Origin: Lunularia cruciata
Lineage: Eukaryota > Streptophyta > Marchantiopsida > Lunulariales > Lunulariaceae
NCBI GenBank assembly: GCA_948567375.1
Contig: OX419755.1
Location: forward strand, 82,974,218-83,038,217
Direction: 5' to 3'
DNA: 64,000 nucleotides
This document shows positions 10,926 through 21,438 of the stretch, piece by piece. Made by a program: the position numbers and the translations under genes. The notes below the pieces were generated by a model. That model did not search any database, was not told where the DNA came from, and was given only the letters and a program-made list of their open reading frames with translations. Position 1 is the stretch's first letter, and the number at the start of each line of letters is the position of its first letter.

Positions 10926-11671
10926 GGTAATACTCCGAGGACAAGAGAAGAGAGAAAATACAAATTTCACACTCAATCATCCGATGCCCCAAAGGAACAC
11001 CTTCTCTTTATTATATAGACAAAGAGGATCTCCTCCAAGGAAGCTCCACCATAGGATTAGGCACATAGATAGATGATGTATCAGCAAGCTCCACCCTTGG
11101 ATTACTTACTTGGATGGGTGATATGTCGGTCCAAGTCCTTTTTGGTTTGGTCAAACAAGTTTTGACCAAAGGGAATATTTTAGGGAATCTTCTTTATGAA
11201 TCTCAAAATCACATGGGTAAGGTACCATTGGAAAGCTCTCAATGAGACAAACCAAGGAAGAGGGAAGGCCAGCCATTCCTCTATTGTGTTGGGGAGAGGG
11301 GGATCTGCACATTTTTGAGGCCTAATTCATCCGTTTAGCCTCCAAAATTGCCTTCAAAGATCAAGCATATTTTGGTTCCTACTCTATTAGAAGAAGTCCC
11401 CTTTTAGTGATACCTCTTTTTGATCTGTTTAGTCCATCATGTGTAACATCCTTCTAGTTTTTACCAAACCAATTCTCACCTTTAAATCATATGTCTAGCT
11501 ATTGGTTCTAAGGTTTTCAAGTCTATTTCAGTTTTTGCTCTATTAGCAAAAGTACTCTTTTGGTGATACTTCTATCTGATCTATTGTGACCATCATGTAT
11601 AACATCATTCTAGATGTTACCAAACCAAATTTTATATCTAGATCATGGCATGGCTAGCTCTTGGTATTATA
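10926..11671 (-). repeat. Solo LTR of the same gypsy family
   Basis: 746 bp aligning end to end with the LTRs at 2147 and 8026, including the internal TATA-like region. The termini are decayed (GGTAATAC start, TATTATA end). No polypurine tract, primer site or internal genes adjoin it, so it is a solo LTR left by LTR-LTR recombination. I could not find a convincing target duplication (GGGTG left, GTGAA right). Confidence 0.85.
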
Positions 11672-11924
11672 GTGAAGAACATATAAAGTTTAGAGAGTGT
11701 CAATAAAAAAAGGTGTTGGTTTGGAGGGTGAAAATGCTTGCATTGCTTGTTGATATTCTACTACCTATCCTAACATGAAAGAATGACGTAGACAACAATG
11801 CTTTGGAGGTGGAGCGTGAGTGTAAAAGACCGAAACCGAGGAGAGAAATAGGAGAATGGAAACTCACATTGGGACACTTGAATGAGGGAAAACTCCGAAT
11901 GCCTAGCATGAGCTTTGGCCTTGG

Positions 11925-11932
11925 TATTTATA
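11925..11932 (-). promoter_or_regulatory. TATA box of 3' LTR
   Basis: TATAAATA on the minus strand inside CCTATAAATACC, downstream of the heat-shock-like array. The 5' LTR has the same box at 17128-17135. Confidence 0.75.
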
Positions 11933-11950
11933 GGTAGCATACAAGACCCT

Positions 11951-12165
11951 TGAAGCTTCTCAAGAAGCTTCCTTGAACCGCTTTCTTGGAGTGCAAGCCA
12001 AGTTAACTAAGAAGCTTCTCAAGAAGCTTCCTTCTAGAAGTCACCTACTTGGCGTGCAAGCTAAGCTAGTTAGAAGCTTCTAGAAGCTACTTGCTTAGGG
12101 CGCAAGTTAACTAGTTGGGAAGCTTCCTAAGAAGCTTCTTTGATGCTTCTAGAATATTCTAGGAT
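11951..12165 (-). promoter_or_regulatory. Heat-shock-element-like array in 3' LTR
   Basis: Seven GAAGCTTC octamers and interleaved TTCTAGAA units in about 215 bp. Canonical three-module elements of alternating GAA and TTC at 5-bp spacing are at 12073-12085 (GAA, TTC, GAA) and 12147-12159 (TTC, GAA, TTC), the latter followed by a GGA at the same spacing. This is the consensus bound by heat-shock transcription factors. The array ends about 20 bp upstream of the TATA box on the minus strand. The heat response itself is inferred. Confidence 0.7.
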
Positions 12166-12229
12166 ATTTTGTCTTATTCTCTACTTTGTAAGCCCGACTA
12201 ACTTTGTCACTAAACTCCATATTGTTACA

Positions 12230-12241
12230 TATTCCCCCGCC
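12230..12241 (-). promoter_or_regulatory. Polypurine tract of second gypsy element
   Basis: GGCGGGGGAATA on the minus strand immediately before the 3' LTR start TGTAACAATATGG. It marks the internal border of the 3' LTR. Confidence 0.8.
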
Positions 12242-13552
12242 GCTAGTTGGTGACGTCCTCGTCGCCAGTGAAGCTTCAAATTCCTTGATGGCCATCTATG
12301 CATTCTGGAGGTGAGAAAGAGGTTCCCATGTGGCATCATGAAGGGGATACCCTTTCCAAAGGACCTTGTACTCTGTATGTTGGCGACGGCCTCGTTGAAT
12401 ATGGCGACGCGCAAGGATACGATCAACTTCGTACTCCTCATGATCATTGATAGGGACAGGAAGAGGGGGAGGTTGGACTCGAGAGGAAAAGGAAGAAGGG
12501 TTAGGAACAAAGGGTTTCAACTTGGAAACATGAAAGACAGGATGGATACGCATGTGACAAGGTAAGGCAAGTCGATAAGCAACAGGAGAGATAATGTGGG
12601 TGATATCAAAGGGTCCTATCCAATTAGGAGCAAGTTTACAAACTTGGGTATCAAGTGGGAGAGGGAGGTTACTAGAGGATAGCATGACTTTATCACCAAC
12701 TTCAAAGGTGAGATCACGACTATGATGGTCCGCATATTGTTTTTGGCAATTCTGAGCAACAAGGAGGTGAGGTTTGGATTATTGGAGAGATTGGGATATA
12801 GTGGTCAAGAATGTAGAAGTATGAGGAACTTGAGAGGGAGGGGGAGCAAGAAGAGAATATGGAACAAGTGGATCTTGGCCAAAATTGAGAAAGAAGGGAG
12901 AAAACCCAGTGCTTGCCTATTTGGAATTGTTGTAGGCAAATTCTACAGCTGCAAGACATTCATCCCAGTTGGTATGGTGGACATTGACAAAGGCCCACAA
13001 CATATCCTCTAATGTATGATTGGCGCGTTTGGTTTGTCCATCAGTTTGAGGATGATAGGCCGTGGACAAAGCAAGCTTGGTGCCGAGTATCTGGAAGAGT
13101 GCTTGCCAAAACTTCCCGATAAATCGAGGATCACAGTTGGAGATGAGTACACATGGCATCCCATGATGTTTGAAGACATTGTCAAAGTAGAGTTGCGCTA
13201 AGGTTGGAGCATCCACGGTATCACAGGTTGGTGCCAAGTGGATTTGCTTACTAAGCTTATCCACAAACACCACAATTGCCGTGTGTCCGTGTTTTATCTT
13301 TGGCAAGGATGTGATGAGATCCAAGCTCACAAGCTCCCAACGAGCGGATGGAATGGCAAGTGGTTGAAGGATTCCACTCGGCTTTTGGTTGTTGGCCTTG
13401 TTCCGTTGGCAACTCTCACATGATCAGACAAAGTCTCAAACATCTCGTGTCATGTTGGGCCACCACCATTGGCGTTGGAGGGTGCCCAAGGTCTTGTCCA
13501 CTCCCATGTGACCAGCTATTGGTAAATCATGGGCTTCTTGAAAGCGCACAAG
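12242..13552 (-). pseudogene. Second gypsy element: integrase and chromodomain, catalytic Glu lost
   Basis: The integrase core is seen as SLDLITSLPK (first Asp), SNCDPRF (second Asp kept, preceding Arg now Cys) and STAYHPQTDGQTKRANHTLE, where the catalytic Glu is Lys (codon AAA near 13030). The C-terminal part reads CKLAPNWIGPF and HPVFHVSKLKPF, then a chromodomain: YEVDRILARR, TEYKVLWKGYPLHDATWEP. A TAG at 12296-12298 after SHLQNA fits a CAG-to-TAG change, because the same frame continues open into the polypurine tract. The frame is also interrupted between 12917 and 12685. Confidence 0.9.
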
Positions 13553-15420
13553 TCAAAGATCACCTTTGGCTGGAACATAGATCTGGTCTTCAAGGAATAA
13601 AAGGCCTTCCTTGAAGGAGAAGGTGTTGTACTCCTTGTCACGTGCTGTCAGACGACCGTGTACCATTTGGAAGAAGGGATCTTGTTGTAGAGCTGATTGA
13701 AACTCATTATGGACCTTATGGTCAATGGACACCGTTGTAATTGCCGCCGTGATGAGAGGAAGATCCTTCAAATCAGGTCGTCGTGATAGAGCATCGGGGA
13801 TGACATGGAACCGACCTGGTTTGTACTCAAGTTTGATGTCAAACAATTGGAGTTGCTCTTCCCATCGATGATGCCGGCTCTTCATGTGCTCCAAGTGTAA
13901 GGTCTGCAACAATGGTTTGTGATCAGTTCGCATGATCACTTGTTTCCCCAAGAGATAATGCCTCCATACCTTGGTGGCATATACCATTGCAAGTTGTTCC
14001 CGATCTTCAGCAGAGTAATTTCTTTCAGCTGTATTTAGTCGGCGAGACACAAGGGCGATAGGATGTAGTCCATCTGGAAATTCTTGTTGCAACATAGCTC
14101 CAATCGCAAAGTTAGAAGTATCAAAATCAACCACACAAGGTAGTTGAGGATCATATGGTTGAAGAATGGGTCTTGAAGACACCATATGCTTTAACTTCTG
14201 GAATGCTTCTTCATGCTTGGTGGTCCATTGGAAGCTCGAGTTCTTTCCCAAGAGGTCTGTCAATGGTGCAGCCACGTGAGCATAATAGTGGATGAACCGT
14301 CGGTAAAAACTGGCCAATCCATTGAATGCTTGTACTTCTGTAGCATCCTTTGGGGTAGGCCAATTAGTAATGGCCTTGATCTTCTCTTCTTCCATCTTGA
14401 TCCACTCTGATGAGATCTTATGACCCAAGAAGGTAACCTCCTTTTGCCAAAAAGCACACTTTGACTTCTTGCAATAGAATTTCCACTATCGTAGTTGTCT
14501 TAGGACTTCCCGTACATGATTCCTGTGTTCTGCCTCTATCTTACTATAGATTAAGATATCATCTAAGAACACTACCACGGACTGATCCAATAGTCCCTCC
14601 AACACCTGATGCATCTGATCCATGAAGACTGCTGGAGCATTAGTGAGTCCAAAAGGTAGAACTCTCTACTCAAAATGTCCATACCTTGTGCAAAAGGCAG
14701 TCTTTTGCACGTCCTCTCCTTCAATAGGAATTTGCCAATAGCCGCTATGAAGATCTAGCTTGGAAAAGTAGCGTGCTCCACTTAGTTGATCAAGCAGGTC
14801 ATCGATCTGAGGCAAGGGATATGCATTCTTCACGGTTTGCTTATTGAGTCCACGGTAATCAATATAGAAACAAAGTCCTCCATCCTTCTTTGGAACAAAT
14901 AGTACCGGTGCTCCCCAAGGAGAGGTACTATGTCGTATGAAATCCTTCTCCAACAACTCTGTAAGTGTTGTTTGCAACTCCTCCAACTCCTTTGGTGAGA
15001 GCCGATAGATTGGTCTACTCACTGGAGTACTCCCTGGCAATAACTTGATCTTGAAGAGCATACCTCGATCGGAGGGTAATCCCTTTGGAAGATCATCCTG
15101 AAACACATCTGTAAACTCCTGAACTATCCAATCCACCATTGCTTGATGAGGCTCTTGGCCCTCGTCAGATTGTTCTTGTGCAATCGGCTTGATCCACACC
15201 GCAAATACAGACTTATCTTCCTCCAAAGCTTGCTCTATGGCCGCTTCATTAACAAACTTCCCTTCCAAGGACTCATCTCTCTTCCAAGCTTGCTCTATGG
15301 TTGCCTTCTTGGCAAACTCCCCATCTTGGCACTCATCCCTCTTCTAGATTTGCTCTATGGCTAACTTCTCGACAAACTTCCCATCTTGGGACTGACTATT
15401 CTTAGGCGTCTTACTCAGAG
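13553..15420 (-). pseudogene. Second gypsy element: reverse transcriptase / RNase H with two nonsense codons
   Basis: RT motifs: [38 protein letters not shown], and the catalytic FLDDILIYS near 14560 with both Asp. TAG at 14666-14668 (after RYGHFE) replaces the Trp usual in this position. TAG at 14486-14488 lies just before the KCAFWQKEVTFLGH block. From 14428 the frame is open to 13553 through RNase H (VDFDTSNFAIGAMLQQ, DREQLAMV, RTDHKPLL, PDALSRRPD). Between protease and RT the protein carries a 20-residue tandem repeat (see 15221-15400). Confidence 0.92.
15221..15400 (-). repeat. 60-bp, in-frame tandem repeat between protease and RT
   Basis: Three copies at an exact 60-bp period (anchor TTGCTCTATGG on the plus strand ending at 15240, 15300 and 15360). 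In the pol frame this encodes a 20-residue charged unit resembling [12 protein letters not shown] followed by an acidic/basic stretch. One TAG lies in the copy near 15346. The period is a multiple of three, so amplification kept the frame. Confidence 0.85.
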
Positions 15421-15840
15421 GTGCCAGACAACCTAATCGGAAATTTCTACCTTGGTGTTGTACTTGAATTTGTCGTCGGGTCCAATCAAATTGAACCTAA
15501 TGACGTTCAAGCCAAAGTAGACCCAGAATGATATCATAGTGTAGAGGTGCCACTACAAACCTCATACACTCCAAATACTCCTTCCCAATCTTGAAGGTAA
15601 CAGGATGTGAGGTGTAGAATGCAGAACCCTTTCTACCATCCGCCATCATCAAACTACTTCCAAACATTGACTTGATAAGAATACCCAATTCCTTTGCTAC
15701 TTGCATAGACATGCAATTTTTTGAACTTCCAGAATCAACCAAAATCCTACAACCCCAATTAGATATCGTACCTTGCAAGTGAAGCAAACTTGCATAGGTC
15801 GAGCCTTCAATCCCATTGGAACTAATCAAGCTCCCAATAG
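15421..15840 (-). CDS. Second gypsy element: aspartic protease domain
   Basis: Open frame with a retropepsin-like domain. The catalytic motif is intact as ILVDSGSSKN and is followed by the usual Met-Ala-x-Gly strand (SSLMMADGRKG) and the DIILGLLWL motif near the end. In an active element it would cleave the Gag-Pol polyprotein in the particle. The leading Met at 15829 is internal to the polyprotein, not a true start. It lies directly after gag and before the 20-residue repeat. It is open for at least 110 codons. Confidence 0.85.
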
Positions 15841-16754
15841 GCGGCTCGAAATCTCCTACTGGGATTCTTCGTTTCCCTGAACATTCTGTTCCACAAACTC
15901 CATCTGGGCAACTTGTTGAGGTCGCCCATTCCTAAGTGGACATTCAGCAATGCAATGTCCAACTTGGCGACAATAAAAGCAACCTCCATTTTGTCGTAAT
16001 CTTTCTTTATCTACTGTGCCAAGTGGTCTTTGTTGGATAGCATCAATCTCCATTGGTACTGGTTCTTCCACTCGTGGTATTGGTAGGCTTTGTGTAGGTC
16101 GAGGTCAAGACCAAGTTATCGCAACCAAGGAATCAAAACGCTCAGCCAATTGCATGACTTCTTTTACATTTTGTGGCTCCCGCATGGTCACTCCAATTTG
16201 GTTCGTGACTTCAATCCTCGCACAAATCGATCCAGAACTTCACCTTCTTGGATATCTGGAATTTGCATGATGATGTTCTGAAATTGTGTGATGTAGCTTC
16301 TCACTAAGCCAATCTGCCTCAACTCCGCCAATTTATCTCGTGTGGCTCAGGTGGCATATATAGTTTGAAATCGACCAAGTATTGCATCCCTGAATTCTGC
16401 CCATGTCAAAATCGGTGTAGCAATTTGTCATTTAGCTCTTTCTACTCGGAATCGCCACTAAAGTTTTGCCATGCCATCCAATTGGCTAGAAGCCAAGAGA
16501 ATTTGTTTCCGCTTGTCTTGAAGATTGGTGGCTTCAAAGTAACGTTTGCAGTCAAACACAAAATTCTCCACTGTGCTTGGAAGATTCTTGCCTTCAAACA
16601 CCTTGGGTTTTGGAAATCGAATGCGATCTTCTCCATCTCAAACTGGCGCTCTGTCTATCTGTTCTTGTCGTTACTGGTCTCGTTCATCCAACAATCGAGT
16701 AAGATGCTCAATTTGTTGTTGCATTGCAAGGACAACATCCGGTATTGCCGCCAT
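15841..16754 (-). pseudogene. Second gypsy element: gag with intact zinc knuckle
   Basis: The start ATG is probably 16752-16754 (MAAIPDVVLAMQQQIEHLTR). A capsid segment (RFPKPKVFEGKN, STVENFVFDCKRYFEAT, RKQILLASSQLDGMAKL) follows, with a stop after the N-terminal coil (about 16672), a TAG after MAKL and another after ERAK. The nucleocapsid CCHC knuckle is complete: CFYCRQVGHCIAEC near 15950-15990. The start lies about 260 bp downstream of the primer-binding site. Confidence 0.85.
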
Positions 16755-17010
16755 TGCTACTACTCTATTCTACCACTCAATTTATCTAGTTGATTAAAAC
16801 ATAGATACAACACGTCCACCGTTCTCCATAAGTTACAACTGGAAGTATCAAGGGTTCCTCTGACACGGTGATCATGTGTAGAAAATCCTGCCCAAAGTGC
16901 GAGGTGATGAATTGTGTGAAACGATGCTTTGGTAATATCTGGACATGAAAGTCCCAATGGTTTGGTGGAAGTGGATTTGGTGGTCCATAAATTCCATCCA
17001 TCCCAATCCT

Positions 17011-17022
17011 GCTCTAATACCA
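17011..17022 (-). promoter_or_regulatory. Primer-binding site (initiator tRNA-Met) of second gypsy element
   Basis: TGGTATTAGAGC on the minus strand, one base inside the 5' LTR. It has the same single C-to-T difference from the canonical site as the unrelated element at 8013-8024. Confidence 0.87.
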
Positions 17023-17023
17023 A

Positions 17024-17446
17024 TGTAAAAGACCGAAACCGAGGAGAGAAATAGGAGAATGGAAACTCACATTGGGACACTTGAATGAGGGAAAACTCCG
17101 ATTACCTAGCATGAGCTTTGGCCTTGGTATTTATAGGTAGCATACAAGACCCTTGAAGCTTCTCAAGAAGCTTCCTTGAGCCGCTTTCTTGGAGTGCAAG
17201 CCAAGTTAACTAAGAAGCTTCTCAAGAAGCTTCCTTCTAGAAGCCGCCTACTTGGCGTGCAAGCTAAGCTAGTTAGAAGCTTCTAGAAGCTTCCTTCTAG
17301 AAGCTACTTGCTTAGGGTGCAAGTTAACTAGTTGGGAAGCTTCCTAAGAAGCTTCTTAGATGCTTCTAGAATATTATAGGCTATTTTGTCTTATTCTCTA
17401 CTTCGTAAGCCCGACTAACTTTGTCACTAAACTCCATATTGTTACA
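17024..17446 (-). repeat. 5' LTR of second gypsy element
   Basis: 423 bp. It differs from the 3' LTR by a roughly 15-bp extra GAAGCTTC-containing unit and scattered substitutions. TATAAATA lies at 17135-17128 on the minus strand. Confidence 0.95.
17154..17370 (-). promoter_or_regulatory. Heat-shock-element-like array in 5' LTR
   Basis: Eight GAAGCTTC octamers. The strongest site, 17276-17293, has four perfect alternating modules (GAA, TTC, GAA, TTC) at 5-bp spacing. This is the copy that would drive transcription of the element. The array ends about 20 bp upstream of the TATA box. Confidence 0.72.
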
Positions 17447-20189
17447 GTGAGCCTATAGTGACTCTATTATCTATTTGGCTATAGCATGTGCTTGGATGTC
17501 GTACTCCTCATGTAAAGCAACCCAATATCCTCATATAAATAGATGGATCCAAGAGGCTATCTCACAATGATTGGATGTATCCCCATATGGAGGAAGAAGC
17601 ATAGTTAACTAAGGCAAGGGGGCTAATAGAGTCCAAGTAGAGACATCTCTCTCTTGATCATCTATCAAGATAGCGTGTAGGAGTATAGAAAGCATGGAGC
17701 TCACTATTTGGTGAAGAGGCATTGAGATCCTAGTATAAATGCAAGGACAAAGGAGGCCTAGGAGTAGGGCTTGAAGGAGGGTCTAAGGATTGGAGCCAAG
17801 AGTAAGACTCTGGTGGTGCATGTAGTGAGAGGGTTGGGGTATGAAGATGGTCTAGGAGAGTAGGCAGTGAAGTGGCCACTACTCTCATCTGTAAACATCG
17901 AGCTTGCCCTTGATGTTGTGCTAAGCCAACTCTCATCCATGAGCAATCAAGACAAGACTGCATAGGTTGCTAGTGAGGTGGGATGTAAGGGGGTGCTATG
18001 GGAGCTGGAAGAGGGATGGCAGGCGGTGGTGGTGGAGGGTATGTAGGGATGGGTAGATGAAACCAGGTGAAGGTCATGGTGGATCTGGAAAGCCAGGAGG
18101 AGAGGTCGTGGGAGGAGGAGGAGGCCCACATGGGATAATGGATGGAGTACCCTCCATAGGAGTAGCAACTAAAGGAGGATCCTCCATAAGAGAATCAACT
18201 AAAGTAGGTTCCCAAAGACATGGGATAGTGAAGGACGTGGCAAAGGAGGAGAAGTGGCTCGATCAAGAGGAACACAGTCCCCTATTCCAACATCCCCCCT
18301 TAGGAGTGTGTTGGAATAGACACAATGCCTATAGTGATGTCCTAGATGCACGTAAGGGGTATGGAGTGCTAGATGAGGAGTGTTGTTTGTGGTAATCCTT
18401 CTAGCTAGCCGTGCCAAAGAACAAAGTGGAGTCATCATGAAGTGGAATATTGAAGAGTCTCTCAACTCCTAGTAGATATAATCCAATGCATGACTAAAAA
18501 AGTACACATCAAAACCCCGAATTAAGATACCAATGGCCAAAAGAAGAAGAAAACACCCAAAAACACTCAACACATATGAACATAACATGAATAAAATTGA
18601 AAAGAACTGAGCAGCAATAGAAAAATAACGAATGGAGGAAGATAGCTCATCTGCTATTGAAGGAGAATTTCCGTATGCAAGCTCCAGTTTGTCTGGTACA
18701 AGAACCTGAGGTACAAAAACAATTCGATAGAAGAACTTTTGGCACAGGAACTAAACCTCACCAAATTCCTAATTTTCCACTGCTTCTCCTACCACAGTAG
18801 CAAACCTATTTACAGAATCTAATCCCGGAGGAGAACAAAGTTAAACTTGCTCCTTGTTCAAACAGTTTCAGTTGTTGCATGTATTTTTTCCTCTCCCGAC
18901 TATAATCCTAGTCCACATCTAGTGCTCCTTGCATGCCCGGCGCAATGTGCCAACCGCCACTATATTCAATAAGAAAACGGAAGGAAGAAAAGTCTCGGCC
19001 TTCTGCTACTGCTGCACCCAATTCAATGCCGTCACCAAACCCGGGTCTAAAGCTGCATCATAGATCATATCCTCCCGTTTGCTTGGCCCTTTTCTTCTTC
19101 CAAATATATACATACAGCCTGTACTCTTTCCCCTTCCATGGTTTTGTCTGCTGATTCTTCACACAGTCCAAGAGGACAGTTCTACTTTTACTATTCGCGG
19201 ACATCGTCCAGATCCATACGAGTTAAGTCCATCTTTCCCGTCATACAAGTTCAATCCATCACAATGACTTGATTGTCCCACCCGATTGGAACTGTTCCTT
19301 GAATCTACAGTCACTGTTCCCGCAAGGTATCACAGACCCAGTACTCACCTCTGCCATGCAGAATTGGAATCTGGGCAATCCGGAAATGCACCATGGTCGT
19401 GAGTACCTCCACGCGTTGGTAGAGCATAAGTCGAGAAGTATCTGCCTTTGTGAAGAAGGTGTCTCCATGTACTTGAGTTCTGGCTCCAGGCGTTTGGCCT
19501 TCTCGGGATCATTATAGAGACAGGAACGAATCCTTGTAGAGACAATTCACCTCGTTGAATGCCTAAGGGGGAATCAACCACGATTTAACCGATATAAGTG
19601 AAAAGAAGCGTAAGAAGAAAGAGATGTAAAATGGGCAGGGAAGAAGCATGATTTACGGGTTACACGAGGACGTAAATCATGTAAGGGAACCCCGAATATA
19701 ATCGTATTGCACAAGTGCGTCAACCACAACAGCATAGTTTATTATCACTAGGGCATCCAGGCAAACCTGGTTGCTCTCAGCAGGTGTCGGGTAGTAAGCT
19801 TCGACTTAAATTGAGCTCCTTTACATCCAAACCTGAATCGAGATACAAACCTACCAAGTTATGAAATTATAAAACGAAGACAAAGCTTAACCTGTTGAAC
19901 CGAACCCGCTATCATCTTTATTTTAATGCTTATTTTGCATTATTCGAAGTGCATGACAAGAATTATGTTAAAAGCTAATTTATCAGAAACAGAAAAAACT
20001 GTTTATTTCATCACACTCAAGCACACAACTCTTATCGCGGATAACCCATCTTGAAGTGATATCTTGTATGTAATGCCGTTAAATTAACAATCACAATCGA
20101 TGTTTATTGGTTGTGTATAGAGGTCACAACTAAGAAATTAAAAAAGCTGCTCTAAATTTTTTCTCTTTTGCTGAAACTCTAATTGCTCA
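17447..20189. other. No recognised gene; low-copy DNA
   Basis: The first five bases are the GTGAG target duplication. 17960-18210 is G-rich on the plus strand, giving low-complexity Gly- or Pro/His-rich readings that I do not regard as a gene. 18900-19960 is compositionally richer, but I could not assign exons. A perfect 11-bp inverted repeat with a 13-base loop lies at 19647-19681 (CATGATTTACG and its complement). Confidence 0.5.
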
Positions 20190-20466
20190 ATTTCTAAACT
20201 TCGTTCGCTTCATGGGATCTACAATACTTACCCAAATCCTTTGGCTAAATTAGCTAAGTATTATGTTGCTAAGTATTAAAAGGAATTTGCTGGTGATTTG
20301 GCCGTATATTTGTATGATACTGATTTTCTATGTGCTTTGACTATCCGGCTTAAGATGCCCTAGATGGATCAGTTGGACAATCTTGCAGTCCACAAACTCT
20401 TGATGGTTTTAGAGAAAACGGTCTACCTTATTCCTAGGGAGATTCTCCTATGTAAATTGTCATGAG
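20190..20466 (+). pseudogene. Unidentified coding remnant
   Basis: One frame reads about 85 codons of protein-like sequence with two interrupting stops (TAA after YYVAKY, TAG after IRLKMP) before its final TGA. Blocks include YPNPLAKLAKYYVAKY, GDLAVYLYDTDFLCALTIR and VHKLLMVLEKTVYLIPREI. The composition is leucine-rich and not low-complexity, unlike the flanking AT-rich DNA. I do not recognise the family. It could be a retroelement or a captured host-gene fragment. Confidence 0.35.
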
Positions 20467-21438
20467 TAAAAGAGGAAAAATAAAATGAAAAATATATTAG
20501 ATATATCTTGAGTTGATGAATGGAAGGGATCACTTTCCATACTAATGGGATTAGAAAACAAAAAACAAACAAACATATTTTGGAAATTTGGGATCAAGTG
20601 ATAGAACTTCATTTTTTTTATAAGAATGTAATAAAACTAGAATATAGAAATCAATCTTGCTTTTATCTCCACACAAACCTTAACTGTTATGAACAAATTT
20701 TAGCCAAATCATATCACTACTAAAGGATGTATATTTCATAGTGTCTTTCAAAGAAGAAAAGTGGTACTTAGGATGCTTTGCCTCTTGAGACTTGTCAATA
20801 CTCCAACAAACAAGTTATAATACTTCAATAAGCAAGTTAAACAAGTTATAAAAAAAAAATAAACAGCTTGCTAGGATAGGAACTTGTACTTTTGAGTTAA
20901 GCATATATGCAAGATTTTGAGTTTTGAATTGCTATCATTTCATAAAATCTTGGTTCATGAATATAGAGATCCATTCCCATTCTCCTTTTTGTTCTGATTT
21001 GAAACCATGAAGGTTTTATTACTGATATATACATGCTGTTTTGTCATCTTTTGTTGCTCTAAGCTCTTTTATTACCTTCATGGTTTTGGATTCTAATTCT
21101 ATGATACCATATTTTGGATCTTTATATCCAAATCTAGAATCAAATTGGATTTAGTTAAATTTTGGAAATCCTAAAATCCATTACTTTATCTCTCCAATTT
21201 GGATTTAAAATCCATATGCTCATCTACATTCACCCCTCTCACAAATTTTTTTACCTCTATCATAAAATCTGTATTTTCGGTTCAACAAAATATACGTACT
21301 TAGGAAGCTATTCCTTAAATTTAATTGCAATATTCTTTTGCTACATGTCTTCTTATATGTGAGGGAATAAATGGGCTTTCTGAGGTTCTTGAATATAGCC
21401 TTGGTGTTTGTAAATAACACTTTTCTATCAAATATATC
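20467..21438. other. AT-rich DNA, no gene seen
   Basis: AT-rich, with short A and T runs. Reading frames here lack motifs and are probably chance. Confidence 0.5.

Larger units (their letters stand above)
11821..12229 (-). repeat. 3' LTR of second gypsy element
   Basis: 409 bp. In transcription direction (right to left) it reads U3 with an array of GAAGCTTC palindromes (about 12165 to 11951), a TATAAATA box at 11932-11925, then R/U5 to 11821. It directly follows the polypurine tract at 12230-12241. Confidence 0.95.
11821..17446 (-). mobile_element. Second Ty3/gypsy chromodomain element, complete (5626 bp), HSE-rich LTRs
   Basis: LTRs of 409 bp (11821-12229) and 423 bp (17024-17446) start TGTAAAAGACC and end TTGTTACA. 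They are flanked by a perfect 5-bp duplication GTGAG (11816-11820 and 17447-17451). Minus-strand order: 5' LTR, PBS, gag, protease, RT, RNase H, integrase, chromodomain, PPT, 3' LTR. The LTRs differ from each other by a roughly 15-bp indel and a few substitutions, which makes this the youngest retroelement in the window. Its protein sequence differs clearly from the family at 1-10323. A few nonsense changes and a lost integrase Glu make it non-autonomous. Confidence 0.95.

Noticed and set aside
15221-15400. Regularly spaced repeats resembling a CRISPR array
   Set aside because: Three direct 60-bp units without unique spacers, inside a retrotransposon polyprotein frame.
18057-18395. Gly-rich 112-codon plus-strand frame
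   Set aside because: G-rich low-complexity DNA; no domain, and the opposite strand is equally open.
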